64,000 nucleotides of DNA from an uncultured Lachnospiraceae bacterium (GCA_910584585.1 CAJUBP010000010.1:1-64000); one strand, 5' to 3'. Positions 1 through 9,875 are shown, counted from the stretch's first letter. Notes: generated by a model from the letters alone, not told the origin. Translations and numbers: made by a program.

Positions 1-25
1 CTAACGCTGTAAAATATTCGCGCAT

Positions 26-56
26 GTAACAGTTCAGCCTTCGGCTTCACTGTTAC
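26..56. repeat. Short hairpin GTAACAGT/ACTGTTAC
   Basis: An 8-bp perfect inverted repeat encloses an inner AGCC-TTCG-GGCT-like stem. It is flanked by a direct TCGCGCAT repeat at about 19-26 and 57-64. It lies just before the terminator at 74-110. It looks like a small REP-type hairpin in the 3' region of a gene outside the window. I saw no second copy in the window. Confidence 0.4.
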
Positions 57-73
57 TCGCGCATATCAATTAT

Positions 74-110
74 GCCTGCTGAAACGTTGTTTCGGCGGGC
101 ATTTATTGTT
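74..110 (+). terminator. Rho-independent terminator of an upstream gene
   Basis: A 12-bp stem (GCCTGCTGAAAC with GTTTCGGCGGGC, two G-U pairs) and a short loop are followed by the T-rich tail ATTTATTGTT. It most likely ends transcription of a plus-strand gene lying left of the window. Confidence 0.65.
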
Positions 111-172
111 ATAATTAAGAATGGATTACAGGACCGCAGTCATGAATGGCTGCGAAGGAGGGAAAGACATTA

Positions 173-724
173 ATGTTCGGCTGCAGAGGAAACAGAGAAA
201 CCGTCAAGCCCCCAAATGGGGGAAAAACTGCAATTATCGGCTACAGCGGCAGCGGAAAATCCACTTTGGCAAAATATTTAGGGAAAAAATATCAGGTTCC
301 CGTCCTGCATCTGGATCAGGTGCATTGGCTGCCTGGATGGCGGGAGAGAGAACGTTTGGAATCTGCGGAGATTGTAGGCAGATTTCTGGATGAAAATGAA
401 TTCTGGGTCATCGACGGGAATTATTCTGCCATGGAGTATGAGAGGCGGATGGCGGAAGCGGATCGGATTATTTTCCTGAAGTTCAATCGTTTTGCGTGTT
501 TGAGCCGCGCGTTTCACAGGTATTTTTGCAATAGAGGCCGGACAAGGAAATCCATGACAGAGGGCTGTCCGGAGAAAATGGATTTGGAATTTATCTGGTG
601 GATTCTCCATGAAGGCCGGACAGGAAGACAGAAAAAGAAATACAGGGCTGTGCAGGAGAAGTATGGGAAAAAATTGACAGTGATCCGGAATCAGAGAGAA
701 TTAGATTTCATAGTGAAACTGTGA
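173..724 (+). CDS. P-loop kinase-like protein (DNA topology modulation FlaR-like / adenylate kinase-like)
   Basis: A small nucleotide-binding protein of about 183 residues. The Walker A motif GYSGSGKST lies near the N-terminus. It is followed by HLDQVHWLPGW and WVIDGNYS, the layout of the FlaR/'topology modulation protein' family of P-loop kinases, whose true substrate is unknown. I place the start at the ATG at 173 because AAGGAGGG sits 10 nt upstream. An in-frame ATG at 146 would lack a ribosome site. The stop at 724 is intact. The gene stands alone, with no operon partner. Family assignment is good; biochemical role is not known. Confidence 0.7.
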   Translation: MFGCRGNRETVKPPNGGKTAIIGYSGSGKSTLAKYLGKKYQVPVLHLDQVHWLPGWRERERLESAEIVGRFLDENEFWVIDGNYSAMEYERRMAEADRIIFLKFNRFACLSRAFHRYFCNRGRTRKSMTEGCPEKMDLEFIWWILHEGRTGRQKKKYRAVQEKYGKKLTVIRNQRELDFIVKL

Positions 725-748
725 GGAAATAGGATGTTCCTTTTATCC

Positions 749-949
749 TTATTCAATGTACCCATACAGAAACGCGTTCAGTATGTTCTGAGGCGCGTCA
801 TAATAAAAACTGCTGTTATAATCGTCAATTTTATCACTGACAAAAGAATGGTAGGCGGCAAACAGGGCGTCTACGACGTCGGAACGTTTATTTTTTGTTT
901 TTCTGGCCACATATTCAATTAGGCTGCAGCCGCTTAGAAAGAATTGCAA
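749..949 (-). pseudogene. Possible remnant of a minus-strand gene
   Basis: A 66-codon reading frame on the minus strand starts with TTG. Its composition is protein-like (LIEYVARKTKNKRSDVVDAL..., YYDAPQNILNAFLYGY), unlike a chance frame, but it has no convincing ribosome site. The frame opens a further 8 codons upstream before a stop, so this may be the tail of a longer lost gene. I do not recognise the family. It fills most of the 287-nt space between two plus-strand genes. Confidence 0.25.
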
Positions 950-1011
950 ATTGGGCCTGATTAATGTATGATACTAACAGGACAGGCTCGTTTTGGAAGG
1001 GAAGGCTGTAT

Positions 1012-2175
1012 ATGGAAAAATTTACGAAAAAATACTTGCCAATATTACAGGTTCTATTATTTCTGTTTATGTTGGTTTTTTTGATACATTATTTTAGAAA
1101 CAAAAAAGACTGGCGGGAAATTGCGCTGGAAGTGGAGGCGCAGGCCGGGGAGAAAGGAACCTACGAAGAAATGGCAAACGGGCGGGATGAGAGTCCGGAT
1201 GAAATAGAGCAGGCGCAGATGAAACCATCAGATTTGAAAGGGAATTCCGTTTCCGCAGGGCAGCCAGACAGGACAGAGAATTCCGTTTCCGCAAGGCAGA
1301 CAAACAGGACGGAAAATTCCGCCTCCGCGAATCAGCAGGCTTTGCCGGGCAATTCTGCAGCAGCCGGACAGATGGCTTTGCCGGGACAGTCCGCAGCGGA
1401 AGGACAATCAACTTTGCCAGGTCAGCCGGCAGCGGAAGGACAATCAACTTTGCCAGGTCAGCCGGCAGCGGAGGGACAATTAACTTTGCCAGGTCAGCCG
1501 GCAGCAGAAGCGCAATCGATCTTGCCGGGACTGCTTGCTGCGCCCATTCGGGAAGAAGATATCTATTCCTTTTTGCAGGGGCCCCAGTCCTGGAGCGGAG
1601 GCGTTTCCTGGTCGGGAGAATGGTGCAGGTTTGAAGTGGATGGAAATTCTTTCGGGAGTTTTGGCTGCGGGCTGTGCTGCATGGCGAATGTCTATAATAC
1701 GCTGTCGCCCTATGAAGTCTCTCCCTGGGATATGTATGAACACGCGAAAATTTCTTCAGGCTATACGCCTGGCGGCGGATATGGGGCCATTGATTGGCAG
1801 GAAATGCGGTGCACGCTGGAAACCTGCGGAATCAGCGGCGAGCTTCACAGCAAGCCGGAGACTTATGATGAGTTCCGGCAGCAAATCAGAGAGGCAAAAT
1901 CAGCCATTGTCCTGGTTTGCAGCGGGAATGACAATTCGTTTTGGACGGCAACCCAGGGGCATTATGTGAATATCTGGCTGTACCAGGAAGACGACACAGT
2001 GTTTTTGGCAGATCCGGGGAACCGGGAGAAAAACCGTTCCAGGATACCTCTGCGCTATGTCTACGATGCGCTGAAAACGGGCAGCACATTTCAGTATTTC
2101 GCCGTGAAAAATTACGCGGAGGCAGAGAATATGTGGCGGGCAGACGGAATAGAAGAAGACTGGTGCCGTCCGTGA
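1012..2175 (+). CDS. Membrane-anchored C39-like (papain-fold) cysteine peptidase-like protein with repeat stalk
   Basis: An N-terminal hydrophobic segment (about residues 9-28) anchors the protein, which should face outward. A low-complexity stalk of 11-15-residue repeats follows (TLPGQPAAEGQS-type, about residues 85-180). The C-terminal ~190 residues resemble peptidase C39-like domains: the candidate Cys is in SFGCGLCCMANVYN, the His in GHYVNIWLY, and a downstream Asp in LADPGN. These match a Cys-His-Asp triad order. I chose the ATG at 1012, which has GGAAGG upstream; an in-frame ATG at 964 lies before the ribosome site. Exported substrate or adhesin processing is possible, but no target is visible. 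The stalk repeats are nearly identical at DNA level and likely vary in number. Confidence 0.65.
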   Translation: MEKFTKKYLPILQVLLFLFMLVFLIHYFRNKKDWREIALEVEAQAGEKGTYEEMANGRDESPDEIEQAQMKPSDLKGNSVSAGQPDRTENSVSARQTNRTENSASANQQALPGNSAAAGQMALPGQSAAEGQSTLPGQPAAEGQSTLPGQPAAEGQLTLPGQPAAEAQSILPGLLAAPIREEDIYSFLQGPQSWSGGVSWSGEWCRFEVDGNSFGSFGCGLCCMANVYNTLSPYEVSPWDMYEHAKISSGYTPGGGYGAIDWQEMRCTLETCGISGELHSKPETYDEFRQQIREAKSAIVLVCSGNDNSFWTATQGHYVNIWLYQEDDTVFLADPGNREKNRSRIPLRYVYDALKTGSTFQYFAVKNYAEAENMWRADGIEEDWCRP

Positions 2176-2323
2176 AGAACATTACAGCAGGAGGAGTTAA
2201 CGCTGCTGACTTTGGAAGATATTTATAAATTTTCATGCGTATGAGGTTCTTAATTGTATCTATTTTGAATTAAAAAGGGAGATGATTTTGTGCAGGCAGC
2301 TATTCAGAAATGGGGTGATTTTT

Positions 2324-3769
2324 ATGGGAAAATATCTGAACCCCGGAAACGCCGGTTTTACGTCTATACGGAAAGGCAAATATATTGATAAAACAGAGTT
2401 AATCGCCTATATCAACCATACGCTGGGGACAAAGCAAAAACTCACCTGCGTCAGCCGCCCCAGAAGGTTCGGGAAATCCTTTGCCGCGCAGATGTTATGT
2501 GCCTATTATGATAAGAACTGTGATTCCGGAGAACTTTTTAAGGATATGAAAATTGCGGCAGAGCCTTCTTATCAGGCACATTTGAATCAGTACAATGTGC
2601 TGTATCTGGATCTTACATGGTTTATCGCCACATCGTCCAGCATAGGAGATACCGTGCAAAACCTGCAAAAAAATGTAATGGAAGAACTGAGGGAATTTTA
2701 TCCCAAGGAAGCAAAAGCAGCGGGAAATTCCCTGCCGGCTGCATTGGCTGATATTAATGGCAAGTCCGGCGCAAAATTTATCGTCATTATTGATGAGTGG
2801 GATGCTTTGTTCCGCGAAAAAAAGAAGATAATGCCCTGCAGGAGGAATATGTTCAGCTGCTGCGGGGGCTGTTCCGAAGCAGCATGACAGATCGGATGAT
2901 TGAAGCGGCCTATATGACGGGTATTCTGCCGATTAAAAAATATGGCAATCAGTCTGCCTTAAGCGATTTCTATGAATTTACGATGATAGATCCTTCGCCG
3001 TTGGAGGAATTTGTTGGTTTTACGGAAGAAGAAGCTCACAGTCTGTGTAAAGGAGCGAATCTGGATTTTCGGGAATTGCAGTATTGGTATGATGGATATA
3101 TTCTGGGTGACTGCCAGCATGTGTACAGCCCAAAATCGGTATTAGACGCAGTAAGCCGAAAACGATTTGGCAGCTATTGGACCCAAACGGAAACATATGA
3201 ATCATTGAAAACTTATATTACAATGAACTTTGATGGGCTGAAAGACACTATCATTGCTATGCTTGGCGGAGCAAAATGTGAGATTGATCCGAATACTTTC
3301 CAGAATGACATGACTACTTTTCGCAGTAAAGATGACGTGCTTACGTTACTGGTGCACTTGGGGTATCTGGCTTATGATACATTTTCAAAATGTGTATTTA
3401 TCCCGAATCAGGAGGTACGAGAAGAGTTTTTGCGCGCTATAAGAAATTTATAATAATGAGCAGTCACTGCGGGCAGTGATTCAATTGGCTTACATCAGCC
3501 GGGTGAAGGATTATCTGGAATTCCAGGAGCTTCCCAGTGGAAAAGGCTATGCGGACATTGTATTTCTACCCAAAAGAGGTTCAGATAAACCGTTGCTTGT
3601 GGTGGAATTAAAGTGGAATAAATCCTCTGCAGGAGCCATTGCGCAGATAAAAAATAAGCAGTATGCACAAGTGGTAGAAGAATATGGAGGGGAAATTCTT
3701 CTTATTGGAATTAATTATTCGGAAAAAACAAAAAAGCATTCCTGTAAAATAGAAAAATTTCGGAAATAA
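2324..3769 (+). pseudogene. Decayed AAA-ATPase-like / PD-(D/E)XK nuclease family gene
   Basis: The pieces match the common Firmicutes/Bacteroidetes family with an AAA-ATPase-like N-terminus (PF09820) and a PD-(D/E)XK nuclease C-terminus (PF08011). Residues from MGKYLNPGNAGF through SRPRRFGKSF (Walker A-like) to IIDEWDALFRE are in one frame. The reading then shifts at the A-run near 2815-2822 and continues as NALQEEYVQLLRGLF in another frame to 3453. Near 3448 the family sequence jumps directly from EEFLRAIRN to YNNEQSLRAVIQLAY, in the original frame, so a family-specific stretch of roughly 50-100 residues is missing. The nuclease end (ADIVFLP...VVELKWN) is intact. Two lesions make it a pseudogene. 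Start at ATG 2324 with GGGGTGA upstream. Confidence 0.8.
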
Positions 3770-4180
3770 GGGACGATTATTCTATGTATCTATTTTATGT
3801 TATCCAGGACAAAGGAAGATGTCTGCTTCTTTCGATTGGAATCGCAAAAGAAGCAGAAAGGGATATTGCGGAAAACGGAACAATATCACATAATGCTATA
3901 AATTGGGATTAGGGAGCGATGCATGTTACGATGCAACAGAAAATAGCAAAAGAAATTTGAGGCAATCGTTTGAAATAAAGCGGTTGCTTTTTATATTGAA
4001 ATAGAAATGCAGAAAAATCTATATCAATCACGAAAAAACGATTGACGTATTAGAGCGTGTTTTAAAATTATTGGAATTGCGGAACAAGATATCAGGGAAC
4101 AAAAAACCAAATGTGGACTGGGTGTGTTTAAAGAAAAGCAGAACAAAAAGTTATTTTAAATGACTTTTCAAACCCAAAAA
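3770..4180. other. Gene-poor stretch with a doubtful 42-codon frame
   Basis: No convincing gene. A 42-codon frame at 3784-3912 (MYLFYVIQDKGRC...) has only a weak AAGGGA upstream and I do not recognise it. The rest is AT-rich and contains a half copy of a dispersed repeat at 4050-4069. It may be debris linked to the neighbouring pseudogene and recombinase. Confidence 0.4.
4050..4069 (+). repeat. Half copy of the 78-bp palindromic repeat family
   Basis: TTAGAGCGTGTTTTAAAATT matches, at 19 of 20 positions, the reverse complement of the right arm of the element at 39511-39588. No second arm is visible here. Confidence 0.45.
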
Positions 4181-4207
4181 TTGCGTAGAACTGCAGGTTC
4201 TACGCAA
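4181..4207. repeat. Palindromic recombination-site candidate, left of the recombinase
   Basis: Two 11-bp arms (TTGCGTAGAAC / GTTCTACGCAA) surround TGCAG. The last 20 bases (4188-4207) recur as an exact reverse complement at 5621-5640, on the other side of the tyrosine recombinase gene. This placement suggests crossover or binding sites for the encoded enzyme. Confidence 0.55.
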
Positions 4208-4442
4208 TATGATAACTTAAATTATAAGTGACAAAAAACTTCTTGTCAATATGGTCCTTGGGCATTTTTGACAAGATTTTCTTATTTTTCCAAAAATTTT
4301 GCATGATTTATGCAGTCATAACCGTTTCCAGAACGGAATTCCGAAAAGGCGGATTATTTTGCGGGGGTTCCAGGACGAAAACCGAGCTGCCGTTTAAAAT
4401 GATAGGGGTAAAAAATCTGGTCAAAACAGGAGGGAGATCATT

Positions 4443-5573
4443 ATGCCGAAAAAGGGAGAAAACATAAGGAAACGCAGGGACGGCCGCTGGGAGGCTCGCT
4501 ATATTGCTAAGAGAGATGAAAACGGCAAAGCAGTCTATCATTCCGTATATGGAAAATCTTATGGGGAAGCGAAAGAAAAGCAGAGACGGCAGCAGCTGGA
4601 AGGAGACAAGAGATGTTCGAAAACAGAAGATATACTTTTGAAGGAATTGCTGAATCAATGGCTGCAGAGCCGCAAAATGCGTTATAAGCAGTCAACCTAT
4701 TCCAAGTACAAATATATCATCGACAGGCATTTAGCGCCGGCAATTGGAACTGTGCAGGTGAAAGATTTGAACGTTTCGGAAATCAATATATTTTTAGGAG
4801 ATAAACTGAAACAGGGCGGACTTGAGGGCGAAAAGCCCTTATCGCCTGCCTATGTGCGCACGATGGCATTGATATTGAACGCGGCGTTCCATTTTGCGGA
4901 GGCCGAAGGATTGTGCAGTCCCCTGAAAACAGAAATTTTCAAGCCGGCGGCAAAGAAATCAGAGGTTTCCACCCTCAGCAATGGGGAATATAACCATTTA
5001 AGAGAATACTGCCAGGAGCACTTGAATGTTACCAGTCTGGGGATTTTGATTGCTTTGGGAGCCGGGCTGCGGGTGGGGGAAATCTGTGCCCTTCGCTGGA
5101 AAGATGTGGATTCAGACAGCCGTCTCATCCATGTGAATCATACCGTTTCCAGAATCAGCGATGAGCAGGGCAAATGCAGATGGCTGATGGAAATGCCAAA
5201 AACAACGTCATCTATCCGTGTGATTCCCATTTCTGATGCGCTGATGGAGGCTCTGCTGCAGGTTCGCAAGAATTCGGATTCAGAGTATATCGTTTCGGAG
5301 CATCAGGATTTTATCAATCCAAGGACATTTGAATACCGCTATCACAGAGAACTTTTGGCCAGTCAGGTGACAGACGTGAACTTTCATGCGCTGCGGCATA
5401 CCTTTGCCACGAGATGCGTGGAGGGCGGGATGGATATTAAGACTTTAAGTGAAATACTGGGGCACTCCAGCGTCAATATTACGCTGAATACTTATGTGCA
5501 TTCTTCGTTGGAATTGAAGAAAAGGCAGGTGGAGAAGGTGGAGAGGTTTTTTCAGGAGAGGGGTCAGGATTAG
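4443..5573 (+). CDS. Tyrosine recombinase / phage-type integrase
   Basis: A 376-residue site-specific recombinase. Residues 1-50 resemble the AP2-like arm-DNA-binding domain (GRWEARYIAKRDENGK). Residues about 65-155 are the SAM-like core-binding domain. The catalytic domain carries Arg210 (GAGLRVGEICALRW), Lys253 (PKTTSS), His315-x-x-Arg318 (FHALRHTFATR), His341 (LGHSSVNIT) and the nucleophile Tyr351 (TYVH). All six catalytic residues are present, so it should be active. GGAGGGA lies just before the ATG. No prophage, conjugation or cargo genes adjoin it. Flanking inverted sequences at 4181-4207 and 5621-5640 suggest it acts on its own locus or is the remnant of a small element. Confidence 0.93.
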   Translation: MPKKGENIRKRRDGRWEARYIAKRDENGKAVYHSVYGKSYGEAKEKQRRQQLEGDKRCSKTEDILLKELLNQWLQSRKMRYKQSTYSKYKYIIDRHLAPAIGTVQVKDLNVSEINIFLGDKLKQGGLEGEKPLSPAYVRTMALILNAAFHFAEAEGLCSPLKTEIFKPAAKKSEVSTLSNGEYNHLREYCQEHLNVTSLGILIALGAGLRVGEICALRWKDVDSDSRLIHVNHTVSRISDEQGKCRWLMEMPKTTSSIRVIPISDALMEALLQVRKNSDSEYIVSEHQDFINPRTFEYRYHRELLASQVTDVNFHALRHTFATRCVEGGMDIKTLSEILGHSSVNITLNTYVHSSLELKKRQVEKVERFFQERGQD

Positions 5574-5620
5574 GGTCGGGGAGTTGGAAAGGAGGCTGGA
5601 TTGGGGGATTTTTGCGGAGA

Positions 5621-5640
5621 TTGCGTAGAACCTGCAGTTC
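5621..5640. repeat. Inverted partner of the left recombinase-flanking site
   Basis: TTGCGTAGAACCTGCAGTTC is the exact reverse complement of 4188-4207. The palindrome then decays (AGCGTTAA instead of TACGCAA), so this copy is half-intact. It lies 48 nt after the recombinase stop codon. The rest of the 5574-5817 spacer holds no recognisable feature. Confidence 0.55.
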
Positions 5641-5817
5641 AGCGTTAAATGATTTTGGGTATAGATAGTATGTATAGCAAGGGAAGAAGTTATACAGAGT
5701 GTCAAGTGGGAAATAATTGAGGAAAGTCTAATTGAAAAAGTATTTATAATTCTTTAAAAAGAAGGAAGGAGTTGGAAGTATGGATTTATTAATTTCTCAT
5801 AAAGAGGTGGATGTTTT

Positions 5818-6642
5818 GTGAAAATACAAAGAATGAGTAAATTTTTTCTGGTTCTTACGGTGCTATGCAGCATATGGCTATTTTTACCAGAGACAGTACA
5901 AGCTGCAAATCCGAAAGAGATAGATTTGCAGCCTAATAAGGTCTACAAGAATTATGATCTGACAGGAAATGGGAAAAAGGACAGAATAAAAATTAAGACC
6001 TCAAATAGTACAGATTCGACAGTTACTATTATTATCAACGGAAAAAAGCAAGCTGTGTATAAAAATGTGAATAATATTACAGCAAGGCTGTATACACTGC
6101 AAAATGGTAAGCCTTTTTTGTATTTTTGGTTGGAGGAAGAAGATTGGGAAGGCCCTGTGTGCGGAGTTTTTCAATATAAATCAGGTAAACTGAAACAGGT
6201 TATCGACTGTAAGAATTTTTTCGGTAAAAAGCAAAAATACGGTTACTCTGTACATGCTTCTGAACTGAGAGCAGAAGGAAACGATTTGGAAATTGAATAC
6301 TGGTTAATGAGTTATACGATGGGAGGAATGTCTTGCCGTTATCGTTTTGAATATAAAAACGGCTCATTGAGAAGGAATAATAGCCAGACTTCTGCCGTAA
6401 AAGTATCTTCAACAATAATGACCGCTTTAAAAAACATAAAAATATATGCAAGTCCAAATAGGAAAAAAGCGTTGTATACATTGAAAAGCGGACAAAAAAT
6501 TATTGTAACTGGGGCTTATGTGAAGTCGGGAAACTTTTCTCTGAAAGTCAAGAATTTATCTACAGGAAAATGTGGATGGCTCAAATGTCTGAAAAAATTT
6601 CCGTCTGCGAAGCTATTTAAAGAGGTGGTTTACACTGGATAA
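5818..6642 (+). CDS. Secreted protein with C-terminal SH3-like domain
   Basis: About 274 residues. A signal peptide (basic start, hydrophobic core FFLVLTVLCSIWLFL) probably ends at VQA-ANP near residue 30. The middle region (YKNYDLTGNGKKDRIKIK) resembles calcium/FG-GAP-like repeat starts in surface proteins. The last ~70 residues (IKIYASPNRKKALYTLKSGQKIIVTGAYV) look like a bacterial SH3-type cell-wall-binding fold. The start is GTG at 5818 with AGAGGTGG eight bases upstream. It precedes another exported protein by 47 nt. Probable cell-surface role; no enzyme motif seen. Confidence 0.6.
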   Translation: MKIQRMSKFFLVLTVLCSIWLFLPETVQAANPKEIDLQPNKVYKNYDLTGNGKKDRIKIKTSNSTDSTVTIIINGKKQAVYKNVNNITARLYTLQNGKPFLYFWLEEEDWEGPVCGVFQYKSGKLKQVIDCKNFFGKKQKYGYSVHASELRAEGNDLEIEYWLMSYTMGGMSCRYRFEYKNGSLRRNNSQTSAVKVSSTIMTALKNIKIYASPNRKKALYTLKSGQKIIVTGAYVKSGNFSLKVKNLSTGKCGWLKCLKKFPSAKLFKEVVYTG

Positions 6643-6689
6643 AAAGTAGAGATTGATTAGTAAATTAATTTGAAGGAAGGAGAATCAGA

Positions 6690-9600
6690 ATGGAAAGGAA
6701 GACAGGAAAGAGATTGCTGTCTATGCTCCTTGCAGCCGTGATGATAGTTACAACGCAGGGAATGACAGCATTTGCGGAAACGGATGTTACAGGAACAGAT
6801 ACCGTAAGCATATTGAACCCTGTATATGATGCGGATAGTGATACCACAACATGGAATTATATATCTTTTGGCAGCTATCCCCAGACAGAAGTGACAGGAG
6901 AAGCCTTGACGGAAGATATTACTCAGGCAATATATAACGGAGAAGGAGACGCATGGGTAAATGGAACCAAGTACCGCAGGCTTGGCAGAACGGATACTGA
7001 TAACACTGATTATTTTGGAGAAGAGGATTACCGCTATTTTAAATGGGAAAAGATTAAATGGCGCGTTCTGAATCAGGATAGTCTCGGAATACTTACCGTG
7101 ATGGCAGACCAGGGGCTGGACTGCAAGAAATATGAAGAAACAAGCAGCTCAGTTTCCTGGGAAAGTTCTGATATCCATGAATGGCTGAACAATACATTTT
7201 ACACTACAGCGTTTAATAGCAGTGAACAGAGCAGGATGCAGGGAAGTTCAGGAGATAAAGTGTATTTGCTTTCGAAAGACAAAGCAGTATCCACAGAATA
7301 TGGATTCTCTGAGGAAGCCGGGAAAGATACCCAGAGCAGGCGCATGAAGGCAAGCGCTTATGCCAATGCGAGAGGAGCTTTTGTTGACGCGCAAAGCGGT
7401 TATGAAGGGAATTGCTGGTGGTGGATGCGACCTGAATATGATTATTATAGTTATTCTATAGGAGAGAGAGTGGCGAAGGATGGAAAAATTGAAACCTGGG
7501 ATTTTGGGAAAACCTATGGCGCAGTGGTTCCAGTATTAAAATTGAAGCAGGCAAGCGCAAATCCCCTCAGTCCGGTATACAATTCCAGCACGGATAGCAC
7601 AACGTGGAATTATGTAACCTTTGGAAGCTATCCCCAGACGGAAGTAGATACTGAAAGTGACAGGGCATTGGGGGTACAGTTAGAAAATGCCAGTTTTACA
7701 GATGGTGACGCGCAAATAGGTGAAAACAAATACCGCAAGGTGGAAAATGGGGGTAATTCTTATTACTTCAAGTGGGATCCGATTACCTGGAAAATATTGA
7801 AGGCAGATGATTCAGAGTTGTTTTTGATGGCCAATGAAGCGTTGGATGCCGGAACATATGATAGTTTTTCGAATGCGGATTGGGAAAATTCTTCACTCCG
7901 CAGTTGGCTGAATGATACATTTTATAACGCGGCTTTTACTGATAGTGAGAAAAATGCCATTATAAATAAGACGGTGCAGAATGACGCTAATCCAAGTTAT
8001 TCCACAGGAGGAGGGAACAGCACAGAAGATAACGTATATTTGCTGTCCATTCAGGAAGCGGAAACTTCCGTAAATGGATTCAGAGGGGATAGTTCTGCAA
8101 CATCCAGCCGCAAGATCCAGCCCAGCAGCTATGCATGCCGTGTTGGCGCAGCAGCGGGAAATAGCAGATACTGGCTGCGTTCGCCAGGAAGTGGCACTAA
8201 TGTCGCAGCAATTATTGATGGAACCGGGTATGTTGACAGGAGCGGAGTATCTAAGTCAAATTCTCTGGCGATTGTACCGGTCTTGCATGTCAGGAAATCA
8301 TCAGCGGCCTGGTCTTTGATGGAAAATGAAGGTCAGTTACTGAAGGTGTCTTTTGGACAAGAAGGCATGACTTCTTCCATATTGGAAGGAAGCGGTAAGG
8401 ATTATTCCGTAACAGTTACCGGCGCCCATCCATTCGGCTATACCTGTCAATGGTATCATATTCCGGATGGAGAAGAGGAAGGCATCCGGATAGACGGAGC
8501 CACTTCTTCCAGTTATTCCATAGAAAATGCAGCCGTTGAAGATTCCGGAAGTTATTATTGCGTTGTGACAAGCGGAAGATATCAGGTGACAAGCGGCAGG
8601 GCGAACCTTACAGTTACCCCGCCTACAACGATTACTTTAAGCGATACAAGCTTAAATTTGAACGTAGGAGACAGCCGCAATTTAATAGCTAACATAATGC
8701 CTGCCGATTCATCGGTAAATTGGTGGAGTAGCAATTCGAGTATAGCAAAAGTGGAATATCATTCTGTTGCAGCTGAGACTACTGTAACTGGTGACAATGC
8801 TGCCGGAAGCCAGCCCGCAGAGTATAGTTCTGGCAAAGCCGAAGCTACAGTAACCGCAGTTGCGGAAGGCACAGCAACAATATACGTATCTGCAGGAAAT
8901 AATTCGAGAGTGTCATGCACTGTTACTGTAACAGAAAACGGAGAGCAGACAGGAGGCTCAACGCAAACCACAATCACAGGCCTCACTTTAAAACCAGAGA
9001 AATTATCCTTAAAAACAGGCGCAAAAGGCGAAATAGCAGCAACGCTAACCCCGGCATCCGCCAATGCGGCTATCAAATGGACAAGTGACAATACGAAAGC
9101 AGCAAAAGTAGAATCCAGCGGAGGAACCAAAGCTACCGTAACTGCTGTAGCAGCAGGGAAAGCTACTATAACTGCAGAAGCAGGAGGAAAGAAAGCTTCC
9201 TGTATTGTAGAAGTGACTGCTAACACAGGCAGCAATATCAATACCGGTACAAATCCGACTCCTACTCCAACTCCGCCTGGAAATTCCTCTTCCGGTACAA
9301 CAGCGAATCAAACGGCAAAGCCGGCAGCACCCAAGCTGAAAGTGAAACTGGCCTCAGCCAATGCCGTTAAGCTGTCCTGGAATAAGATAAGCGGAGCTGA
9401 CGGGTATTATATTTACCGCGCCACATCCAAAAAAGGAAAATTTTCTAAAATCGGAACTACCAAAAAGACTTCTTTTAAGAATTCGAAGTTAAAGAGCAAA
9501 AAAACTTATTATTACAAAGTTGCGGCATACAAAGGCAAGACCACGGGTGCAAACTCCAAAACAGCGTCCAAGAAGATTTTGGGCAAATTGTCCACACCCA

Positions 9601-9875
9601 AAATGAAATTTTCCAATGCGGCCGCTTCCCAGAAATTCACCATTTCCTGGAATAAGATCAAGAACGCGAGCCACATAGAAATCTGGCGTAAAGTGGATCA
9701 AAAGGGCACCTATAAAAAATGGAAAACGGTTTCCGCGAAAAAGAGAAAGGTTACATATTCTTACAGAAGCTACACCAGGGGGCACACTTATTTTTATCAG
9801 ATACGCGCCTATTACTCCAAGGATAAAGTAAAGGTGTACAGCGGATATTCCAAGGGCCTGGGAATAAAGTTATAA
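6690..9875 (+). CDS. Large secreted DUF6273 / Ig-like / BIG2 / fibronectin-III protein
   Basis: A 1061-residue exported protein. The signal peptide ends near AFA-ET (residues 28-31). Two DUF6273-type modules follow (about 40-285 and 290-535); each has an FGSYPQTEV strand, YFKWEKIKWRVL or YFKWDPITWKIL, and WLNxTFYxxAF. Then come an Ig-like domain with DSGSYYCVV (about 545-650), two BIG2 domains (WWSSNSSIAKV; IKWTSDNTKAAKV), a Thr/Pro linker and two FnIII-like domains rich in Lys and Ser. No LPXTG motif is present at the end. GGAAGGAG precedes the ATG. The kinase locus starts 17 nt downstream, so it may be co-transcribed and be a surface partner of that system. Confidence 0.8.
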   Translation: MERKTGKRLLSMLLAAVMIVTTQGMTAFAETDVTGTDTVSILNPVYDADSDTTTWNYISFGSYPQTEVTGEALTEDITQAIYNGEGDAWVNGTKYRRLGRTDTDNTDYFGEEDYRYFKWEKIKWRVLNQDSLGILTVMADQGLDCKKYEETSSSVSWESSDIHEWLNNTFYTTAFNSSEQSRMQGSSGDKVYLLSKDKAVSTEYGFSEEAGKDTQSRRMKASAYANARGAFVDAQSGYEGNCWWWMRPEYDYYSYSIGERVAKDGKIETWDFGKTYGAVVPVLKLKQASANPLSPVYNSSTDSTTWNYVTFGSYPQTEVDTESDRALGVQLENASFTDGDAQIGENKYRKVENGGNSYYFKWDPITWKILKADDSELFLMANEALDAGTYDSFSNADWENSSLRSWLNDTFYNAAFTDSEKNAIINKTVQNDANPSYSTGGGNSTEDNVYLLSIQEAETSVNGFRGDSSATSSRKIQPSSYACRVGAAAGNSRYWLRSPGSGTNVAAIIDGTGYVDRSGVSKSNSLAIVPVLHVRKSSAAWSLMENEGQLLKVSFGQEGMTSSILEGSGKDYSVTVTGAHPFGYTCQWYHIPDGEEEGIRIDGATSSSYSIENAAVEDSGSYYCVVTSGRYQVTSGRANLTVTPPTTITLSDTSLNLNVGDSRNLIANIMPADSSVNWWSSNSSIAKVEYHSVAAETTVTGDNAAGSQPAEYSSGKAEATVTAVAEGTATIYVSAGNNSRVSCTVTVTENGEQTGGSTQTTITGLTLKPEKLSLKTGAKGEIAATLTPASANAAIKWTSDNTKAAKVESSGGTKATVTAVAAGKATITAEAGGKKASCIVEVTANTGSNINTGTNPTPTPTPPGNSSSGTTANQTAKPAAPKLKVKLASANAVKLSWNKISGADGYYIYRATSKKGKFSKIGTTKKTSFKNSKLKSKKTYYYKVAAYKGKTTGANSKTASKKILGKLSTPKMKFSNAAASQKFTISWNKIKNASHIEIWRKVDQKGTYKKWKTVSAKKRKVTYSYRSYTRGHTYFYQIRAYYSKDKVKVYSGYSKGLGIKL

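Noticed and set aside
4228..4467. A 79-codon plus-strand frame before the recombinase
   Set aside because: It overlaps the recombinase start, lacks a ribosome site and reads as low-complexity noise.
4181..5640. Prophage or integrative conjugative element
   Set aside because: Only the recombinase is present; no structural, relaxase, excisionase or cargo genes.
8759..9311. Minus-strand frames opposite the secreted BIG2 protein
   Set aside because: They are mirror frames of Ala/Thr/Val-rich repeats in the real gene, without ribosome sites.
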